Positions 14,386 to 21,878 are shown, numbered from the stretch's first letter. The stretch is DNA of 21,878 nucleotides from JAABYT01 sp964194585 (GCA_964194585.1 CAXMNG010000280.1:1-21878); one strand, 5' to 3'. Made by a program: numbers and translations. Notes: a model not told the origin generated them from the sequence alone.

Positions 14386-16884
14386 TCAGTTACCGTCGTC
14401 CATGGTCTTGACGGTGACGTTCTCCGGTGTGCTTTTCGTCCCGTTTCGCCCCGCCGCGCGTGAGCGCACCGGGGAATCGAAATTCTCGTCGTCCCGAGCG
14501 CCCGCGCTGATGAGCGCGACTTTTCTGGAATTGCCACCAGTATTGATCTCCAGGGCCGTGCGGCAAGTACTGCGGTCGGCGGCGATCTGGCTGATGAGCC
14601 CCTGAGCGAGCAAAGACAGTCCGCCGGTGGCGACGGCGCCCGCCACGGTCGCGGCGGCGCCGGCGATGCCGGCAGCATCCGCGCCCACCGTGGGCTCTGC
14701 CATGGTGCCGCGCACGCGCACCAGGCCGGAGAAGGACCCCGCGCCCAGCGACAGACCCCTGCGTCCCACCAGGTCGACGCCCAGGTCCAGACCCTCGTTC
14801 CCCAGATCGATGGTGCCGCTGACGCTGATGGCCGCACGGCTGGTTTCCATGGCGATAGTTCGGTCGATACTCACGAGTCCGTTCTTGACCGGCACCCGGA
14901 CCACGCCGCACCGTACGTGCGTGGTTTGGTCCTCGGGATTTTGCATGGCAACTGTGCTCAGCACCGCGGTCACTACGTCGCCGCTGACTCTCTCCAGTCG
15001 CTCGTTGTGAATGATGGCCTTGCCGGCCGCCACATAGATGCCGCCGGAAAGCCCCGCCATCAGCTCAGCTACGGAATTGCCGCGCCCGGCTACCTCGATG
15101 TTGACGTCGGCACGCGCCCCCTCGATGAACTGGGTGTCATAGATCTGCGCGGTCACCTTGCCGAGACCGATGCCTTTACCACGAATGCGCATGGCGATAC
15201 GGGGCCGCTTCCCCCGGGTGTCCACCGACAGCCTGGCCTTGAACGTGCCGCCACCGAGCCTTCCGGTGGGTGTGAACCGGAGACGGCCCTTGGTGAGCGA
15301 CATTCCGGCTTTCACCTTGTCCAACCGCACGCCCTGGACAAGCAGCTTGACCGCATGGACGCTGACATCGCCGTCGAGTGTTTTCAGCCATGCCAGCGAG
15401 AATGGCTCGGCGGCGAAAACGCGCTTTCCACGGCGCTTGCCGGCGGCGGGCAGCAACTGGTCGAGATCCAGAGTCCTGGCTGTGATACTCCCCACGACGC
15501 GGGGCCGCTTGCGATGAGGGTAGATGAACAGCTCGCCGGCGGCATCGCTGGGCCCGATTCGGGCATCGATGTTTGCGAGCTTGTAGCCGTGCTTGGTGCG
15601 GCTCAAGCGCGCAGTGACTTTCACCGGCCCTACGCCGGGCAGTGGAACGTCCAGGTAGCGAGACAACCTGGCGAGAGAGGTGGCTTTCAGGTCGATGCCG
15701 AGATCGAGTCCGCGGGCTCGAACGAGGTTCGTGAGCTTCCCGCTCAGATTCAGCGTGGCACCGCGCAGACCGATGCGCGCCGACAGCTGGTCCAGGCGAA
15801 AACGCCCCTTGGGGTTGGTGATCCTGGCACTGCCCGTCAGCGGCCCGGCCTCGGACAGTCTGGCGCCGATCAACCGGGCAATGCCTGCGAGGGTCTTGGC
15901 TTTCACGCCGACATCCAGGTTCACACCGCGTAGATCCACGAGGTTTTCCACCGACCCGGCGACGCTGATGTGGCCGCCCTCGATATGGGCTTTTGCCTGG
16001 AGCTTGTCGAGGCGCGGACCGTCCTTGCCATCGGTGAGCTCTGCCGTGGCCCGTACGGCGCCCGGCAGGTCAGCATCGAGTCCCGCCAGGGCCAGCATCC
16101 GGCGCCCGGATCCGGCCTCGAGCTTCAGGCCCATCCGCAGGCCGGTACCGTCCAGGGGATTCTCGACGGCGCCTTCGCCGGTGATTCTGACGCCCCGGGT
16201 GCTGAGTGCGAATGCCAGATCGTAGGGTTCGTTGCGCAGCAATACCGACAACTCGCCCACCGTCCCCGAGAGCTTCCAGGCACGCCCTTTGAACTGGCCG
16301 CGCCCGATCAGGCCGAGGGGGCCGCCGGCTACGTCGCCGTGGGCGGAAAGTTCGGGTATGTGAATCATGTGGCTGATCTTGCCTTCACGATAGACGAATG
16401 TGCCGTCGACGATCTGAATTTCCGACACCACCATGCGCACCCGCGAGTGCATTTGGGCCAGGAAAGTCTGGCCTCCGGAATCCTCTGTTGCGACGTCGAA
16501 ATCCCAATTGCGCCTGCCCTTTGCGTCCTTCTCGAGGAGCACATGGGGCCCTAAAAGCCTGAAGCGCGAGATACGCAATTGCCCGAGGAACAGCGGCAAG
16601 ATACTGACCCGGGCCTCGAGCCGCTTGACGCGGGCCATATCCGGACTGATGCTCCAGGTCGCGTTGCCGAACACCACGTTTTCGGCGATCAGTGTCGGCG
16701 AGGGGAACAGCTTGAACTCGGTGGCCCCCCGCACGATCACTTCCCGGCCGGTGGCCTGACGTGCGGCATCGGCGAGGAAGTCCTTGACGGCCGCGGGGTC
16801 CACCCGTGACAGGAGGACCGTCCCGGCGCCAGCAACGAGTGCGGCCAAGGCGATGCCAGTTGCTATGGCTTTGCCTGCTCGCAC
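14386..16884 (-). CDS. AsmA family protein (832 residues)
   Basis: This paralogue of the neighbouring AsmA protein has the same plan. An N-terminal membrane helix (about 6-25) is followed by VDPAAVKDFLADAARQATGREVIVRG, AENVVFGNATWSISPDMARVKRLEA and repeated beta-strand periplasmic segments (GxLxNLVxxRGLDLGIDLKA type). The C-terminal AsmA-like domain carries RCGVVRVPVKNG, GLDLGVDLVGRRGLSLGAG and, near the end, STCRTALEI. Two cysteines (RCGVV and STCRT) match positions in the paralogue (NCGVV and PCQTA) and could form a disulfide. It starts at GTG with an ideal GAGGAG about 6 bases upstream. The last 50 or so residues are polar and probably disordered. It appears to be first in a minus-strand unit with the second AsmA, crotonase and CoA-transferase genes. 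Confidence 0.9.
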   Translation of the reverse strand: MRAGKAIATGIALAALVAGAGTVLLSRVDPAAVKDFLADAARQATGREVIVRGATEFKLFPSPTLIAENVVFGNATWSISPDMARVKRLEARVSILPLFLGQLRISRFRLLGPHVLLEKDAKGRRNWDFDVATEDSGGQTFLAQMHSRVRMVVSEIQIVDGTFVYREGKISHMIHIPELSAHGDVAGGPLGLIGRGQFKGRAWKLSGTVGELSVLLRNEPYDLAFALSTRGVRITGEGAVENPLDGTGLRMGLKLEAGSGRRMLALAGLDADLPGAVRATAELTDGKDGPRLDKLQAKAHIEGGHISVAGSVENLVDLRGVNLDVGVKAKTLAGIARLIGARLSEAGPLTGSARITNPKGRFRLDQLSARIGLRGATLNLSGKLTNLVRARGLDLGIDLKATSLARLSRYLDVPLPGVGPVKVTARLSRTKHGYKLANIDARIGPSDAAGELFIYPHRKRPRVVGSITARTLDLDQLLPAAGKRRGKRVFAAEPFSLAWLKTLDGDVSVHAVKLLVQGVRLDKVKAGMSLTKGRLRFTPTGRLGGGTFKARLSVDTRGKRPRIAMRIRGKGIGLGKVTAQIYDTQFIEGARADVNIEVAGRGNSVAELMAGLSGGIYVAAGKAIIHNERLERVSGDVVTAVLSTVAMQNPEDQTTHVRCGVVRVPVKNGLVSIDRTIAMETSRAAISVSGTIDLGNEGLDLGVDLVGRRGLSLGAGSFSGLVRVRGTMAEPTVGADAAGIAGAAATVAGAVATGGLSLLAQGLISQIAADRSTCRTALEINTGGNSRKVALISAGARDDENFDSPVRSRAAGRNGTKSTPENVTVKTMDDGN

Positions 16885-17047
16885 GGTCGGCTCCTCGATT
16901 CGGCTGGTGATGGGATGCGGGGCGTCGCACGGGGTGCCCTGTCATTGTTTTTATCGGCCCTGCCGGGAGCTCTGCGCAGCCGCCCGTGTAGCAGCCGGTC
17001 GGATTTGTGATGGGCTAGGTGATTGATTGGGAATGCGGTTTTTTAAG

Positions 17048-17070
17048 CTCCCCCTGCCCGGGAGGGGGAG
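17048..17070. repeat. GC-rich inverted repeat between the divergent AsmA and PadR genes
   Basis: CTCCCCC (17048-17054) and GGGGGAG (17064-17070) pair around a 9-base loop that holds the palindrome CCCGGG. It lies in the 272-base divergent gap 16885-17156. Six T residues precede it on the plus strand; neither strand has a T-run on the terminator side. Its role is unknown. Confidence 0.45.
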
Positions 17071-17090
17071 AGGGAGCAGAGGGAAATCTA

Positions 17091-17135
17091 TTTCACAGCG
17101 ATATATATCATGTTAGTATATGTCACTTTGATATA
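17091..17135 (+). promoter_or_regulatory. AT-rich promoter/operator region of the PadR gene
   Basis: An AT-rich island in GC-rich DNA ends 21 bases before the PadR ATG. TATATCA (17104-17110) and TGATATA (17129-17135) are a perfect inverted pair, and GATATATATC (17100-17109) is a 10-bp palindrome. Two ATGT copies (17110, 17120) are spaced one helical turn apart. A possible promoter is TTTCAC (17091-17096), a 17-base spacer and TAGTAT (17114-17119), which would place the dyad over the promoter. PadR-family operators are often AT-rich dyads containing ATGT/ACAT, so autorepression is likely; this is inference. Confidence 0.55.
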
Positions 17136-17156
17136 ACTAACGTGAGCCCAGTGACG

Positions 17157-17708
17157 ATGGATGTGAAGACGCTTTGCCTCGGGGTGCTGACCCTGCGTGA
17201 CATGACCGGGTACGAGATCAAGAAGCATTTCGAGGAATCCTTCGCGCACTTTTTCGTTGCCGGCTACGGCTCCATCTATCCGGCCCTCAGCGATCTCACC
17301 GGGGTGGGTCTGGTGAGCTGCCAGGATGTCGCCCAAGCCAAGCGCCCGGACAAGAAGGTGTACAGCATCACCGACGCCGGTCGCGCGCAGCTCGCCGAGG
17401 CGTTGGCGGAGACGCCGCCCAGGCACAAGGTGCGCTCGGAATTTCTGGTGCTCGTGTATTTCGCCCACCTGATGACGACCGAGCGTCTTGCCCAGGTGCT
17501 GGATGAGCGCGTGCGCGATATCGACGGCATGCTGGAGTGCATCGACAACGCCTTCGAAGACCAGGGACAACGTTCACCCAGCCACGACCTGGTGGCGGGA
17601 CTCGGTCAGGTCACGTTGAAGGCTCAGCGCGACTATATCCGCGACAATCGCGATCGCTGGCTCGCGTCGACGCAGGCCGGCGAGCCGCGCCTGTCCAGGG
17701 CCGGCTGA
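17157..17708 (+). CDS. PadR family transcriptional regulator
   Basis: The 183-residue protein has the PadR winged-helix domain at about 1-80 and a helical dimerisation domain after about 95. The N-terminus shows the family pattern LCLGVLTLRDMTGYEIKK, then GYGSIYPALSDLTGVGLV and the wing KKVYSITDAG. PadR regulators usually repress nearby transporter or detoxification genes until an effector binds. The open frame reaches back to 17019, but that part would be translated from the promoter region. I chose the ATG at 17157, which gives the standard family start; GTG at 17151 is an alternative. The next gene begins 26 bases downstream and is the remnant of an RND efflux adaptor and pump, the likely original target. 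Confidence 0.92.
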   Translation: MDVKTLCLGVLTLRDMTGYEIKKHFEESFAHFFVAGYGSIYPALSDLTGVGLVSCQDVAQAKRPDKKVYSITDAGRAQLAEALAETPPRHKVRSEFLVLVYFAHLMTTERLAQVLDERVRDIDGMLECIDNAFEDQGQRSPSHDLVAGLGQVTLKAQRDYIRDNRDRWLASTQAGEPRLSRAG

Positions 17709-17734
17709 CTAAATCCAGGGAAGAGGAACCCGAG

Positions 17735-18406
17735 ATGAAGCGCTTTCTGCAACGCAACCAATCCCCCATCGCCGCCCTCGGCATTACCGTTGCCTTGACC
17801 CTGTGGCTGCTTTCCGGAACCGGCGCCACCGGCTCTGCACGGGATCCGTCCCTGGAGGCGCCGCGAGTGCACCGGCCGGCCGTCACCCGCGTCCGGGTGA
17901 AGACCATGCAATCCCAGCGGGTAATCCGCGAGGAGATTATCTATGGAAAAACGGAAGCGGCTCGCAGCGTCACTCTGCGCGCGGAGATCGACGGCCGGGT
18001 GACGGACATCGGCGCGAAACGCGGAGCCCACGTAAAGAAAGGTGAGCTGATCGTGCAACTGGACGTGCGCGACCTGCAAGCACGTCTGCAACAGTCCCGG
18101 GCATTGGTCTATCAGCGAAAAATTCAGTACGACGCAGCCGAGCGCCTGAAGAGCAAGAACTATCAGTCCCAGACCAACGTCGCCGAGGGGCGCGCCGATC
18201 TGGAAGCCGCGCGCGCGGCGGCCAAGCGTGTCGAGGTGGAAATCAGCAACAGTGTGGTGGCCGGAGGACTCACCTTCGCGACCCTGCTCACCCTGGTGCT
18301 GACACCGAGTTTGCTGGTGCTTGGCGAGCGGCTGAAGTTCGGGCGCCGGAATACGGCGCAGGCACGGCTACCCGAATCGACATCCGCTTTGCAGGAGCGA
18401 GCTTGA
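17735..18406 (+). pseudogene. In-frame chimera: RND adaptor N-terminus fused to RND pump C-terminus
   Basis: Residues 1 to about 170 of this 223-residue frame are the first half of a HlyD/AcrA-type adaptor: an N-terminal anchor (about 10-28), the first lipoyl half (LRAEIDGRVTDIGAKRGAHVKKGELIVQLD) and the outgoing helix of the hairpin. The returning lipoyl half, beta-barrel and membrane-proximal domain are missing. From about residue 172 the sequence becomes SVVAGGLTFATLLTLVLTPSLLVLGERLK, the last membrane helix and tail of an RND pump. The frame is uninterrupted. The simplest reading is one deletion of several kilobases that joined the adaptor gene to the end of the downstream pump gene. A working adaptor or pump is impossible; a membrane-anchored fragment could still be made. 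The ATG at 17735 has a purine-rich AAGAGG upstream, and an upstream extension was rejected because it overlaps the PadR gene. Confidence 0.87.
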
Positions 18407-18921
18407 TGGGGCGCAACCTTGTCACCGCCATTCTCGGGGCAGTACTCACCGGATGCGCCACCATGTACGGACTCAACGAAGCCCCGCAGGTCAGTCTCGT
18501 CAGCATCGCGCCGTTAGGGTTCCAGCCCTTCGAGCAGCGCTTTCGAGTGACCCTGCGGGTTCAGAATCCAAATTCGCAAGCCATCACCATCCGCGGCCTG
18601 GACTACGAGATCGTCGTCAACGAGAGAGCTTTTGCACAGGGGGTGAGCGGTAAGCCCCTCACGGTGCCCGCCTACGGCGAGAATTCCGCCGAGGTGGAGG
18701 TGGTGAGCACTCTGCAACGAATCTTGGAACAGCTCCAGGAATTCAGTCGCCGCGATAAACCATCCATCGACTATGCGATACGCGGCCATGTGCGTGTCGA
18801 CGGCATACCAATCCCGGTACCCTTCGAGTACCGGGGCACGCTGACACTGCCTGGCTTCGAGAAGCGCGACAGAAAGGACGACGGCGGGCGAGCGCCCAAG
18901 CCGAAAGCGATAGCAATCTGA
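18406..18921 (+). CDS. LEA14-like (WHy domain) lipoprotein
   Basis: The 171-residue protein starts at an ATG that shares its A with the TGA of the preceding gene (TGATG), preceded by AGGAG at 18393-18397. A short signal ends in the lipobox LTGC, so C17 is probably lipidated after cleavage. The mature part reads as a single LEA type 2 / WHy beta-sandwich: PQVSLVSIAPLGFQPFEQRFRVTLRVQNPN, then LDYEIVVNERAFAQGVS and a final strand PVPFEYRGTLTLP. In plants and bacteria this fold is linked to desiccation and stress; bacterial lipoprotein versions have no settled role. The C-terminus is Lys/Arg-rich. The coupling to the pump remnant suggests it belonged to the PadR-controlled efflux operon. Confidence 0.8.
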   Translation: MGRNLVTAILGAVLTGCATMYGLNEAPQVSLVSIAPLGFQPFEQRFRVTLRVQNPNSQAITIRGLDYEIVVNERAFAQGVSGKPLTVPAYGENSAEVEVVSTLQRILEQLQEFSRRDKPSIDYAIRGHVRVDGIPIPVPFEYRGTLTLPGFEKRDRKDDGGRAPKPKAIAI

Positions 18922-18945
18922 TTTGAAGCCCGGGAGAGTCTGGCA

Positions 18946-19461
18946 TTGCATAGATTGAAAGCAAAAATTCGTGACATTCCGGATTTTCCCGAGCCCGGAA
19001 TCATTTTCAGGGACATCACGCCACTGGTCGCAGACCCATCGACCTTGCAATTGTCGGTGTACCAGCTGCTGCAACCCTTTCTAGGCGAGACCATCAATGC
19101 CGTCGCCGGCATGGAGGCCCGCGGTTTCATTTTCGGCAGCCTGGCGGCCTGGGAATTGGGTGTAGGCTTCATTCCCCTGCGCAAGCCCGGCAAGCTCCCC
19201 TACGACGTGCAAAGCGCATCTTATGACCTGGAGTACGGCTCGGCGGCGCTGGAGGTGCATACCGACGCGGTCAATGCGGGCGACAACATTCTACTCATCG
19301 ACGATTTGATCGCCACCGGGGGCACGGCCCGGGCGAGTTGCCAGCTGGTGGAGGCACTGGGAGGTGAGATTGTCGGCTGCGCCTTCGTCATCGAGCTGGA
19401 TGCTCTGAAGGGACGCGAGAAGCTCTCGAACTATCGGGTGCATTCATTGCTGCATTATTAG
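18946..19461 (+). CDS. apt: Adenine phosphoribosyltransferase
   Basis: Apt converts adenine and PRPP to AMP and pyrophosphate in the cytoplasm, salvaging purines. The 171 residues are standard length. Signatures are KIRDIPDFPEPGIIFRDITPL at the N-terminus, AGMEARGFIFG, the flexible-loop region PLRKPGKLPY and the PRPP-binding motif ILLIDDLIATGGTA (about 115-128). I chose the TTG at 18946 because GGGAGAG ends 7 bases upstream; TTG at 18955 is a less well placed alternative and no ATG fits. The gene follows the LEA lipoprotein by 24 bases. A palindrome with 12-bp arms begins 9 bases after its stop. Confidence 0.96.
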   Translation: MHRLKAKIRDIPDFPEPGIIFRDITPLVADPSTLQLSVYQLLQPFLGETINAVAGMEARGFIFGSLAAWELGVGFIPLRKPGKLPYDVQSASYDLEYGSAALEVHTDAVNAGDNILLIDDLIATGGTARASCQLVEALGGEIVGCAFVIELDALKGREKLSNYRVHSLLHY

Positions 19462-19470
19462 GGGACAGAG

Positions 19471-19495
19471 GGGGACAGATTTCAAATCTGTCCCC
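19471..19495. repeat. Perfect 25-bp palindromic repeat after apt, with a partial direct copy
   Basis: GGGGACAGATTT (19471-19482) and AAATCTGTCCCC (19484-19495) are perfect 12-bp arms around a single C. GGGGACAG is repeated directly just before it (19461-19468), starting at the last base of the apt stop codon. I recall this kind of GGGGACAG palindrome as a dispersed element in proteobacteria, sometimes near REP-associated (RAYT) transposases; none is visible here. The hairpin is followed by TTGTT, so it may also end the apt transcript. Confidence 0.85.
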
Positions 19496-19539
19496 TTGTT
19501 CGGGTTCGCACCTGCACCAACAGAACGATTCGACGCGAA

Positions 19540-20613
19540 ATGGCTCAAAAGAAAATGCGCTTTCTGAAACTTATTGCCATAGTCTGCGTCGCCGCCTGGC
19601 TCATGGCTGTGGCGGCGCCGGCGCTCGCCCAGGGTGGCCCCGTGCCGGTGGTGGTGAGTATCGCCAGCGAGCGCCTGCTGGCTCCCGTCACTCCTTACCC
19701 GGGTACCGTCATCAGCCGCAACCACGCGCGGCTCGCGGCCGAGGTAGAGGGCCGGCTCGAGTGGGTGGCCGAGGTCGGCGTCGTGGTTCGCAAAGGCGAG
19801 ATCGTGGCACGGCTGGACGATGTTCTCCTCGAGCACAGCCTGCTCGCCGATAAAGCGGCGGTAGAGCGGGAGCGGGCGCGGCTCAAATACCAGAATGCCG
19901 AGGTGCGGCGGCTCACACCGCTGATGAAAAAGCAATCGGTGCCCCAGAGCCAGCTCGACGAGGCCGTTGCCAACAGCGGCATGACCAGAGCCGAGATCGC
20001 GGCAGGAAAGGCACGCGTCGCGCTTACCCGGGAACGCCTCAAGCGCGCGAACCTGCGCGCGCCCTTCGGCGGCGTCATCACCGAGCGGCTGCTGCAGGCT
20101 GGGGAATGGGCGGAGAGCGGCACCGCGGTAGTGCGGCTCGTGGATACGTCGTCCCTGGAAGTACAGACCTGGGTGCCGGTGAATGCGCTGAAATTCGTCC
20201 ACGAAGGCTCCAAGCTGACGCTCGCCGGCAATCCGAGCAATGCGGTTGGAACGGTACGCACCATCGTGCCGGTGGGTGACAACGAATCGCGGCTCTACGA
20301 GCTGCGCCTCAGCTTCGCCGAGCAAGGCTGGCCGGTGGGCGCCGACGTGCGCGTCGCTGTGCCTTCTGCCGAGGCACGCAAAGTGCTAGCCATACCGCGG
20401 GACGCACTGGTGTTGCGTCGCGACGGAACGACCGTGTACCGCGTCGACGCAGAAAGCCTGGCGCAACGCGTCCCCGTTACGACCGGCGTGGCCGTCGGCC
20501 CATTCATCGAGGTGCACGGCATCCAGTCGGGTGATCAGGTGGTGATACGTGGAGGCGAGCGCCTGCGGCCAGGACAGAGCATTACCATCATCGAGACGAT
20601 CGAGTTGCCGTGA
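19540..20613 (+). CDS. RND efflux periplasmic adaptor (HlyD/AcrA family)
   Basis: This complete 357-residue adaptor links an inner-membrane RND pump to an outer-membrane channel. The N-terminal signal peptide ends at about APALA-Q (residue 30). The two lipoyl halves are visible: AEVEGRLEWVAEVGVVVRKGEIVARLDD (about 67-94) and ANLRAPFGGVITERLLQAGEWAESGTAVVRLVD (about 170-202). A short helical hairpin lies between them. The beta-barrel (about 205-280) and the membrane-proximal domain with IPRDALVLRRDGTTVYRVD (about 285-303) follow. No lipobox is present. The ATG at 19540 has no strong ribosome-binding site; an ATG at 19555 is an alternative with the same signal peptide core. Its stop overlaps the pump start by 4 bases (GTGA), so the two are co-translated. 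Confidence 0.94.
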   Translation: MAQKKMRFLKLIAIVCVAAWLMAVAAPALAQGGPVPVVVSIASERLLAPVTPYPGTVISRNHARLAAEVEGRLEWVAEVGVVVRKGEIVARLDDVLLEHSLLADKAAVERERARLKYQNAEVRRLTPLMKKQSVPQSQLDEAVANSGMTRAEIAAGKARVALTRERLKRANLRAPFGGVITERLLQAGEWAESGTAVVRLVDTSSLEVQTWVPVNALKFVHEGSKLTLAGNPSNAVGTVRTIVPVGDNESRLYELRLSFAEQGWPVGADVRVAVPSAEARKVLAIPRDALVLRRDGTTVYRVDAESLAQRVPVTTGVAVGPFIEVHGIQSGDQVVIRGGERLRPGQSITIIETIELP

Positions 20614-21878
20614 GCTGGACGCGCCTGGCGCTCGGCAATCCCGTCGCAACACTGGTGGCGGTCCTGCTGGTGGTACTGTTCGGCGCCCTGAGTCTCGTAC
20701 GATTGCCGGTACAGCTCACGCCCGAGGTCGAGAAGCCCGAGATCACCATCCGCACCTCTTGGCGCGCGGCGGCGCCGGAGGAAGTCGAAGCGCAGATCAT
20801 CGAGCCCCAGGAGAAGGTGCTGCGGGGGCTGCCGGGGATGACCCAGATGCTCGCCAAGGCGCGCCGCGGCCAGGGCGAGATCAGCATCGAGTTCCAGGTC
20901 GGTCATGATCTCGATCGTGGCCTGCTGGAAGTCCTCAACCGCCTGAATCGCGTCGCCCGTTATCCGGATGACGCCGACGAGCCGGTGATCAGCACCGTGG
21001 GCGGGCGCAGCCGCGCCATCGCCTGGTTCATTCTCAAGACCACCAACGGCAACACACGCGATATCCAGAGCTACCAGGACTACGTCGAGGAGGTCGTGCA
21101 GACACGCTTCGAGCGTGTGCCCGGCGTGGCTCGTTCCGAGGTGCGTGGCGGGCGCGAGCGCGAAGTCCGTATTACCTTCGATGCCTATCGGGCGGCACTG
21201 CTAAGCATCGAGCTGCCGGAGGCGGCGCGCCGCGCCGGCGGCAACGAGGACGTTTCCGGCGGCGAAGTCAACGTCGGCAAACGTCGTTACACGCTGCGCT
21301 TCACCGGCGCATTCAATGCGGAGCAGCTCGGTGACATGGTGCTCGACTGGCGCGGCGGCCAGGCGGTACGCCTGCGCGATGTGGCGGTAATCGAAGAGCG
21401 CATGGTGGACCGAAAGAGCTTCGTGATCACCCGCGGCGAACGCGCCATGGCCGTCAACGCCCACCGCGAGATCGGCGTCAACGTGCTGGATGTCATGAAC
21501 GGGCTCAAGCGCGCCGCCGAGGAGCTGAGAGAGGGACCGCTGGCGCGCGCCAACCTGTCTTTCGAGCAAGTCTACGACGAGACCGTGTACATCGATCGGT
21601 CCGTGGAGATGCTGCGAAACAACCTCGGTCTCGGCATCGTGCTGGCGGTGGGCGTGCTGTGGTGGTTCCTCCGCAAGTTCCGCGCCACCCTGATGGTAGC
21701 CATGGCAATCCCGGGCTCGGTGCTGGCTGCCTTTCTGCTCCTGGACATGGCCGGGCGCACGCTCAACGTGATTTCCCTCGCCGGTCTCGCTTTCGCCGTC
21801 GGCTTGACGCTGGATGCCGCTATCGTGGTGCTGGAGAACATCGTACGCTTGCGCGAGAAGGGGGTGGGGCCCGACGAG
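20610..21878 (+). CDS. RND efflux pump, HAE1 family, N-terminal 423 residues
   Basis: The gene starts at GTG within the GTGA overlap with the adaptor and runs off the right edge; full pumps are about 1030 residues. The visible part begins MSWTRLALGNPVATLVAVLL (first membrane helix about 10-30). It contains PVQLTPEVEKPEITI and a porter domain with SWRAAAPEEVEAQIIEPQEK and RVPGVARSEVRGG. Membrane helices follow at about 336-355, 360-380 and 387-410. In the fourth helix the proton-relay site reads VGLTLDAAIVVLENI: D402 matches AcrB D407, but A403 replaces AcrB D408. Substrates cannot be inferred. This intact pair lies just downstream of a degraded RND operon. Confidence 0.95.
   Translation, partial: MSWTRLALGNPVATLVAVLLVVLFGALSLVRLPVQLTPEVEKPEITIRTSWRAAAPEEVEAQIIEPQEKVLRGLPGMTQMLAKARRGQGEISIEFQVGHDLDRGLLEVLNRLNRVARYPDDADEPVISTVGGRSRAIAWFILKTTNGNTRDIQSYQDYVEEVVQTRFERVPGVARSEVRGGREREVRITFDAYRAALLSIELPEAARRAGGNEDVSGGEVNVGKRRYTLRFTGAFNAEQLGDMVLDWRGGQAVRLRDVAVIEERMVDRKSFVITRGERAMAVNAHREIGVNVLDVMNGLKRAAEELREGPLARANLSFEQVYDETVYIDRSVEMLRNNLGLGIVLAVGVLWWFLRKFRATLMVAMAIPGSVLAAFLLLDMAGRTLNVISLAGLAFAVGLTLDAAIVVLENIVRLREKGVGPDE

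Noticed and set aside
12456..15933. Several plus-strand open frames (up to 338 codons) opposite the two AsmA genes
   Set aside because: Composition is low-complexity Ser/Arg/Pro or Gly/Asp and no family is recognisable; the AsmA reading frames are continuous and family-like.
17048..17070. GC-rich inverted repeat considered as an intrinsic terminator
   Set aside because: The T-run lies on the wrong side for the plus strand and reads as A on the minus strand; the flanking genes diverge, so no transcript would end here.
17019..17156. Earlier start for the PadR gene
   Set aside because: It would translate through the AT-rich promoter/operator region, and the family start aligns with the ATG at 17157.
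17537..17734. Earlier start for the adaptor-pump chimera
   Set aside because: It overlaps the PadR coding region in another frame, while ATG 17735 has a ribosome-binding site and a typical membrane-anchor start.

Overview
The window is GC-rich by eye and densely coding on both strands. It looks like the chromosome of a Gram-negative proteobacterium. The support is an AceK isocitrate dehydrogenase kinase/phosphatase, two AsmA-type envelope proteins, RND efflux components, a lipoprotein with a clear lipobox, and mostly Shine-Dalgarno-led genes with some GTG and TTG starts. AceK points to a gamma- or beta-proteobacterium; I favour an uncultured-type gammaproteobacterium, but nothing here fixes a genus. 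I see no rRNA, tRNA, CRISPR array, intact insertion sequence or phage gene. No gene-free stretch exceeds 300 bases; the longest are 9468-9728 and 16885-17156.

Layout. (1) 1-2542, minus strand: the first 33 codons of a SAM-domain protein, a class III nucleotide cyclase with TolB-like and TPR domains, and a truncated beta-hydroxyacid dehydrogenase remnant. (2) 2690-4574, plus strand: a glutathione S-transferase resembling the LigF beta-etherase branch, a small secreted protein of unknown function and a DUF4336 protein. (3) 4673-9467, minus strand: a 992-residue protein (two cyclic-nucleotide-binding domains, rhodanese domain, Pro/Lys linker, long coiled coil with three 71-residue repeats) followed by aceK. 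(4) 9729-16884, minus strand: two AsmA-family proteins, a crotonase-fold protein and a class III CoA-transferase, the last two 1 base apart. (5) 17157-19461, plus strand: a PadR regulator behind an AT-rich dyad, an in-frame chimera of an RND adaptor start with an RND pump end, a LEA-type lipoprotein and apt. A perfect palindrome with 12-bp arms follows apt. (6) 19540-21878, plus strand: a complete RND adaptor overlapping by 4 bases an RND pump gene that runs off the right edge.

How the parts relate. Two themes stand out. The first is cyclic-nucleotide signalling: a cyclase, probably a second cyclase cut by the left edge, and a multidomain cyclic-nucleotide-binding protein that appears co-transcribed with aceK, which would place the glyoxylate-shunt switch beside a nucleotide-sensing scaffold. 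The second is envelope and efflux: a PadR-controlled RND operon that has collapsed to a chimeric remnant, next to an intact RND operon. The best candidates for something undescribed are the 992-residue protein with its aceK linkage and the adaptor-pump chimera.
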